A stretch of 64,000 bases of DNA, from contig JAXDAY010000033.1 of NCBI GenBank assembly GCA_034679345.1, forward strand, positions 44,809 through 108,808, in the 5' to 3' direction. Every line of letters begins with the position of its first letter. Position 1 is the stretch's first letter. This stretch comes from JAXDAY01 sp034679345. Lineage in GTDB: Bacteria > Eisenbacteria > RBG-16-71-46 > CAIMUX01 > VGJL01. Made by a program: the position numbers and the translations under genes. Positions 61,174-64,000 of this stretch are shown piece by piece. Under the pieces are notes generated by a model. It had not been told where the DNA came from, ran no database searches, and saw only the letters and a list, made by a program, of their open reading frames with translations.

Positions 61174-61584
61174 CTAGAAGAATCCCTCGAGGAACGTCGC
61201 CGTCTCGTCCGAGATGCCGACGATCTTGTTCGTCGCCTGACGGTAGAACTTGAAGTTCAGTTCGGTACTGGGCTGCCTGTCATTCCAGTCGGTGAAAGGC
61301 CTGAGCTCGTTCCGGCCCAGCGGCCGCTTGGCGAGAGCGGTGCGTCGGACGGTGATGCTCACGCGCGGCGTTTGCCGTGCGATGCCGCGTTTCTTGGCGA
61401 TCCCTGCAGCGGAGGTGACGACGCCACGCGCGATGAGGCCCTCTCCGCCCTCGTTTTCGCTCGCGAACACGAAGACCGTGTCGCCTTCGGCGATCTTCTT
61501 GCCGCCATACATCGTCTTCTGCGCGGTGAACACGAAGCGAGCCGCACGCGGATCGCGAATCTCGGCCTTGATGGCGAACGTCAT
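61174..61584 (-). CDS. EVE/PUA-like small protein, uncertain
   Basis: 136 residues. The sequence has features of the PUA/EVE superfamily: KMYGGKKIAEGDTVFVFASENEGGEGLIARGVVTSA resembles the strand pair with a nucleic-acid-binding cleft, and NFKFYRQATNKIVGISDETATFLEGFF ends the protein. Family assignment is by eye. It is transcribed away from the integrase gene, as a gene cassette at an integron would be, but no attC site was found next to it. A basic, RNA/DNA-modified-base-binding role is possible. Confidence 0.5.
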   Translation of the reverse strand: MTFAIKAEIRDPRAARFVFTAQKTMYGGKKIAEGDTVFVFASENEGGEGLIARGVVTSAAGIAKKRGIARQTPRVSITVRRTALAKRPLGRNELRPFTDWNDRQPSTELNFKFYRQATNKIVGISDETATFLEGFF

Positions 61585-61840
61585 GCTCTTCTCCTGCGGC
61601 AGGTTGGAGGATCACTCGAAGTCCCGTCGGGCGAGGAGGCGCGCGACTCCGCTCAGTGTACGTCGTCGACCGAAGCGAGCCAAACCGGCCGGAGATCCGG
61701 AGACGAGTATGCGGGCAGTAACAGCGCAGCGCGACGGGCGGCGAGTTGCTCTCGAACTACGATTGCGCGCACATGCGACGGAGGAGCGATACCTCCGCCG
61801 GTCGCATTGCCGGGGCACGGGACTGGCTTGTTGCCGGGGC
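61585..61840. other. Region between the EVE-like gene and the integrase gene
   Basis: About 255 bases. An integron attI site would lie here, but no convincing GTTRRRY or RYYYAAC core was recognised. No gene is supported. Confidence 0.4.
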
Positions 61841-62881
61841 ATGAACACCAACTGTCCTCCAATGGTCACGACCTCCCTGCCCGACTTGCCCAAGCCCCGG
61901 CTGCTCGACCAGGTGCGGGCGGCGATCCGCGCGCGTCATTACAGCCGGCGGACGGAGAAGTCGTATATCGGTTGGATCCGGCGCTACATCCTCTATCAGA
62001 AGAAGCGGCATCCGATTGAGATGGGCGAAAAGGAGGTCGGCGAGTACCTGACGTATCTTGCCACCTCCCGAAGGGTCAGCGCATCGACCCAGACCCAGGC
62101 CTTATCCGCGCTCCTATTCCTGTATCGCCATGTTCTGGATAAGGAGCTCGGGGAGCTGAAGGGAGTCGTTCGCGCGAAGCCGACGCGACGGCTCCCCGTC
62201 GTCCTGTCGCCCGAGGAAGTCTACCGTCTCATGCGCGAGCTTGATGGCACCAACCGGCTGCTCGCGATGCTGCTGTACGGCAGCGGCATGCGCCTCATGG
62301 AATGCATGCGCCTCCGTGTGAAGGACATCGATTTCGCGATGAACCAGATCGTGGTTCGCGCCGGGAAAGGCAACAAGGATCGGGTGACCATCCTGCCGGG
62401 AGTGATCCGTGAGGAGTTGCGGGGCCGGATCGACGCGGTTCGACGTCTGCACGAGCGGGATGTGTCCGCCGGGGCTGGATGGGTCGAGTTGCCGATGGCA
62501 ATCGAGCACAAGTGGCCAACCGCGGCCCGGGAGATTGGCTGGCAGTGGGTCTTCCCCGCAAGCCGCACCTACGTCGACTCCTCGACGGGTCGGCGTCGGC
62601 GTCATCACATTCACGAATCAGTCCTACAACGCGCGATCAAGGAGGCGTCGAGGCGGGCGCGCATCGACAAGCCGGTCTCCTGCCACGCCCTTCGCCACAC
62701 GTTCGCGACCGACCTGCTGGAGCACGGCTACGATATCCGTACTGTCCAAGAGCTTCTGGGTCACACCGACGTTTCGACGACGATGATCTACACCCATGTC
62801 CTCAAGCGTGGAGCCGCCGGGGTGCGCAGCCCCGCGGACGGCCTATACCTTCCCCGGGATCTGAAAGCGGGGAGGGCTTGA
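61841..62881 (+). CDS. intI: Integron-type tyrosine integrase (IntI)
   Basis: 346 residues. N-terminal SAM-like domain: LLDQVRAAIRARHYSRRTEKSYIGWIRRYI, as in IntI. The catalytic domain has R151 (GSGMRLMECMRLRV), H-x-x-R in CHALRHTFATDL, the H in LLGHTDVSTTMIYTHV and Y317. The IntI-specific stretch before the second box (WQWVFPASRTYVDSSTGRRRRHHIHE) is present, which separates integron integrases from XerC/D. It captures and shuffles gene cassettes at attI/attC sites. ATG at 61841 is chosen; a second ATG at 61862 is an alternative. No cassette array is evident. Confidence 0.88.
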   Translation: MNTNCPPMVTTSLPDLPKPRLLDQVRAAIRARHYSRRTEKSYIGWIRRYILYQKKRHPIEMGEKEVGEYLTYLATSRRVSASTQTQALSALLFLYRHVLDKELGELKGVVRAKPTRRLPVVLSPEEVYRLMRELDGTNRLLAMLLYGSGMRLMECMRLRVKDIDFAMNQIVVRAGKGNKDRVTILPGVIREELRGRIDAVRRLHERDVSAGAGWVELPMAIEHKWPTAAREIGWQWVFPASRTYVDSSTGRRRRHHIHESVLQRAIKEASRRARIDKPVSCHALRHTFATDLLEHGYDIRTVQELLGHTDVSTTMIYTHVLKRGAAGVRSPADGLYLPRDLKAGRA

Positions 62882-62921
62882 TGAAACAAGCGTTGAGATC
62901 GGGAGGCACGACGGGTAGGCT

Positions 62922-62951
62922 CACATATAGCACATAGTTCTTATATATGTG
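62922..62951. promoter_or_regulatory. Operator palindrome of the toxin-antitoxin genes
   Basis: CACATATA (62922-62929) and TATATGTG (62944-62951) form a perfect eight-base inverted repeat 12 bases before the antitoxin start. AT-rich palindromes at this place are typical autoregulatory sites for ribbon-helix-helix antitoxins. Confidence 0.65.
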
Positions 62952-62963
62952 GGGGCTATCCTG

Positions 62964-63188
62964 ATGGCGCAGATGCATTTCTACGTCCCTGATCCAGTCG
63001 CGCGGGAACTGCGGGCACGCGCCAAGGCGCTGGGCCTTACGGTCTCCCGCTATCTTGCCAACGTCGTGCGCCGGGAGGTCGGTCAGGGCTGGCCTGCCGG
63101 GTATTTCGAAGAGGTCGTGGGCCGGTGGGAAGGCGAGCCGCTTCGCCGTCCGCCGCAAGGAGAACATGAGGATCGGGAGGGGTTGTGA
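62964..63188 (+). CDS. Ribbon-helix-helix antitoxin, VapB-like
   Basis: 74 residues. MHFYVPDPVARELRARAKALGLTVSRYLANVVRREVG has the strand plus two helices of a CopG/RHH-type DNA-binding domain, and the tail (YFEEVVGRWEGEPLRRPPQGE) would bind the toxin. The ATG at 62964 lies in frame with a GTG at 62949. The stop overlaps the toxin start (TGATG), the usual coupled arrangement. Confidence 0.85.
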   Translation: MAQMHFYVPDPVARELRARAKALGLTVSRYLANVVRREVGQGWPAGYFEEVVGRWEGEPLRRPPQGEHEDREGL

Positions 63189-63583
63189 TGGTCCTGCTCG
63201 ACACCAATGCCTGTATCCGGGTCCTGAATGGAGGCTCCCCCACGCTGGCCACCCGGCTCCAGGGCTTGAGTCCATCGGAGATTCACATCTCCACCGTCAC
63301 CCGTGCAGAACTGCTGTACGGGGCACGCCATAGCACCAGGGTTGCCGCTAACCTGTTGCTCCTGGAGAAATTCCTCCGTCCCCTCCTTTCCGTTGCATTC
63401 GACGAAAGGTGCGCCGAGCACTCCGCCGGCATCCGCGCCGAGCTTGCAGTTCAGGGAATGCCGATCGGCCCTTACGACCTCCTGATCGCCGCGACCGCTC
63501 GCGCCTACGATCTCACCCTTGTGACCCACAACACCCGTGAGTTCAGCCGCGTTGTCGGCCTACGGGTCGAGGACTGGGAGTAG
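63188..63583 (+). CDS. VapC-type PIN-domain toxin
   Basis: 131 residues. PIN-domain acidic residues are present: MVLLDTNACI (Asp), SEIHISTVTRAELLYGA (Glu), and PYDLLIAATARAYDLTLVTHN (Asp). PIN toxins cut tRNA or other RNA when released from the antitoxin. Starts within the antitoxin stop codon. Located just behind the integrase gene, in keeping with a mobile locus. Confidence 0.93.
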   Translation: MVLLDTNACIRVLNGGSPTLATRLQGLSPSEIHISTVTRAELLYGARHSTRVAANLLLLEKFLRPLLSVAFDERCAEHSAGIRAELAVQGMPIGPYDLLIAATARAYDLTLVTHNTREFSRVVGLRVEDWE

Positions 63584-63591
63584 CCGCCCAT

Positions 63592-63625
63592 CTGCAAAAT
63601 GCGGCGCCCGCCAGGTTGTTTGCAG
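63592..63625 (+). terminator. Imperfect hairpin downstream of the toxin gene
   Basis: CTGCAAA (63592-63598) and TTTGCAG (63619-63625) are inverted repeats nine bases after the toxin stop, with a GC-rich 20-base middle. It may be a terminator, or an attC-like folded site; neither is proven. Confidence 0.4.
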
Positions 63626-63906
63626 GTGTCACCACCGGGGCGTATGCTCCTTGCGGGAGATATCGCATCTACCCGCGTGATCGAGAGCCCATACGTGGAA
63701 CGGGCCAAGGCGACAGACCGAGGTCGTAACATGCGCCACAACGGTGTCCCTCACAGGCGCTTGCGTCACAGCTCCAACGTGACATCCATGCCTCATACCC
63801 CGGGGTACGGACATGGCAGATCCGCTGCGGGCCCGATGGGTCCATCTCCGATATCCCAGAACAGCCCACTCAACGTTAGGTCTCGCGAGAAGCAACCTGG
63901 TTGACT
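63626..63906. other. Non-coding stretch before the last gene
   Basis: About 280 bases without a convincing gene; a 101-codon open frame here has no family features. A 14-base sequence ACTCAACGTTAGGT (63868-63881) contains the pattern GTTRRRY of an attC right end, 25 bases upstream of the next start codon. Confidence 0.35.
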
Positions 63907-64000
63907 ATGGACTACATTGAGAAGATCCGGGAGGAGATGAAGCACATCCGCCCTCATTGGGAGGAGGACGGAGACTGGTACTTCGAAGGACAAGCCTTCC
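63907..64000 (+). CDS. Gene start, truncated by window end
   Basis: Thirty-one codons are visible from ATG (63907) to the window end and remain open. The start reads MDYIEKIREEMKHI, followed by W/E-rich residues. No family can be named. It is co-directional with the toxin gene and may be a cassette gene of an integron. Confidence 0.5.
   Translation, partial: MDYIEKIREEMKHIRPHWEEDGDWYFEGQAF

Noticed and set aside
63599..63904. 101-codon open frame downstream of the toxin gene
   Set aside because: Basic, low-information sequence with no ribosome site or family match.

Overview
This 64 kb window is GC-rich bacterial chromosomal DNA, densely coded on both strands. Three exported proteins end in a FlgD-like Ig domain, one ends in a PEP-CTERM tail, and there are several small beta-barrel proteins, Tat and lipoprotein signals and a pupylation-type locus. 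This suggests a diderm bacterium from a poorly cultivated lineage, for example Candidatus Eisenbacteria, Gemmatimonadota or another FCB-like group. The assignment is an inference; there is no rRNA or other marker gene here.

Layout. 1-5.2 kb: the end of an exported protein, then a redox island in which a CoA-disulfide-reductase/rhodanese fusion follows a peroxiredoxin whose catalytic codon is an in-frame TGA (probable selenocysteine). Divergent from it is a DUF134 regulator plus a NifX-like protein. 5.3-10.6 kb: a DUF6448 protein and a nitric-oxide module (quinol NO reductase, RIC/YtfE, divergent NorR, with a sigma-54 promoter between). 10.7-31.6 kb: mostly envelope and secreted proteins, including a secreted class II amidotransferase-like protein, a zinc-finger/PP2C phosphatase, YpfJ-type metallopeptidase, a CDP-alcohol transferase, an FAD oxidase, small beta-barrels, an M23 peptidase with FlgD domain and a 1797-residue protein of 18 tandem Ig-like repeats, then DUF169 and TPM-domain proteins. 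31.7-38.8 kb: a sigma-54-controlled electron-transfer operon (small membrane protein, cyclic-nucleotide-binding protein, tetraheme cytochrome, FeS protein, NrfD-type membrane subunit) facing a diheme sensor kinase and NtrC-type regulator. 38.8-45.4 kb: GH35 beta-galactosidase, an exported SagB-like protein, DUF362 ferredoxin-like protein and an acyltransferase-like membrane protein.

45.9-56.3 kb holds the most striking system: one co-directional operon that combines a eukaryote-like ubiquitin pathway (FHA/RING protein, E1, E2, ubiquitin-like protein, JAMM peptidase) with a pupylation pathway (Mpa/ARC-like AAA ATPase, two PafA/Dop-family enzymes and a 66-residue Pup/UBact-like modifier ending in Gly-Gly-Glu). 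No 20S proteasome genes are present in the window. Two further genes of the operon are unknown.

56.3-59.9 kb: an ApbE-DUF3570-DUF4266-thioredoxin-lipoprotein operon. 60-64 kb: a stand-alone acyltransferase domain, an EVE/PUA-like protein, an integron-type tyrosine integrase, a VapBC-like toxin-antitoxin pair with an operator palindrome, and a gene cut by the window end.
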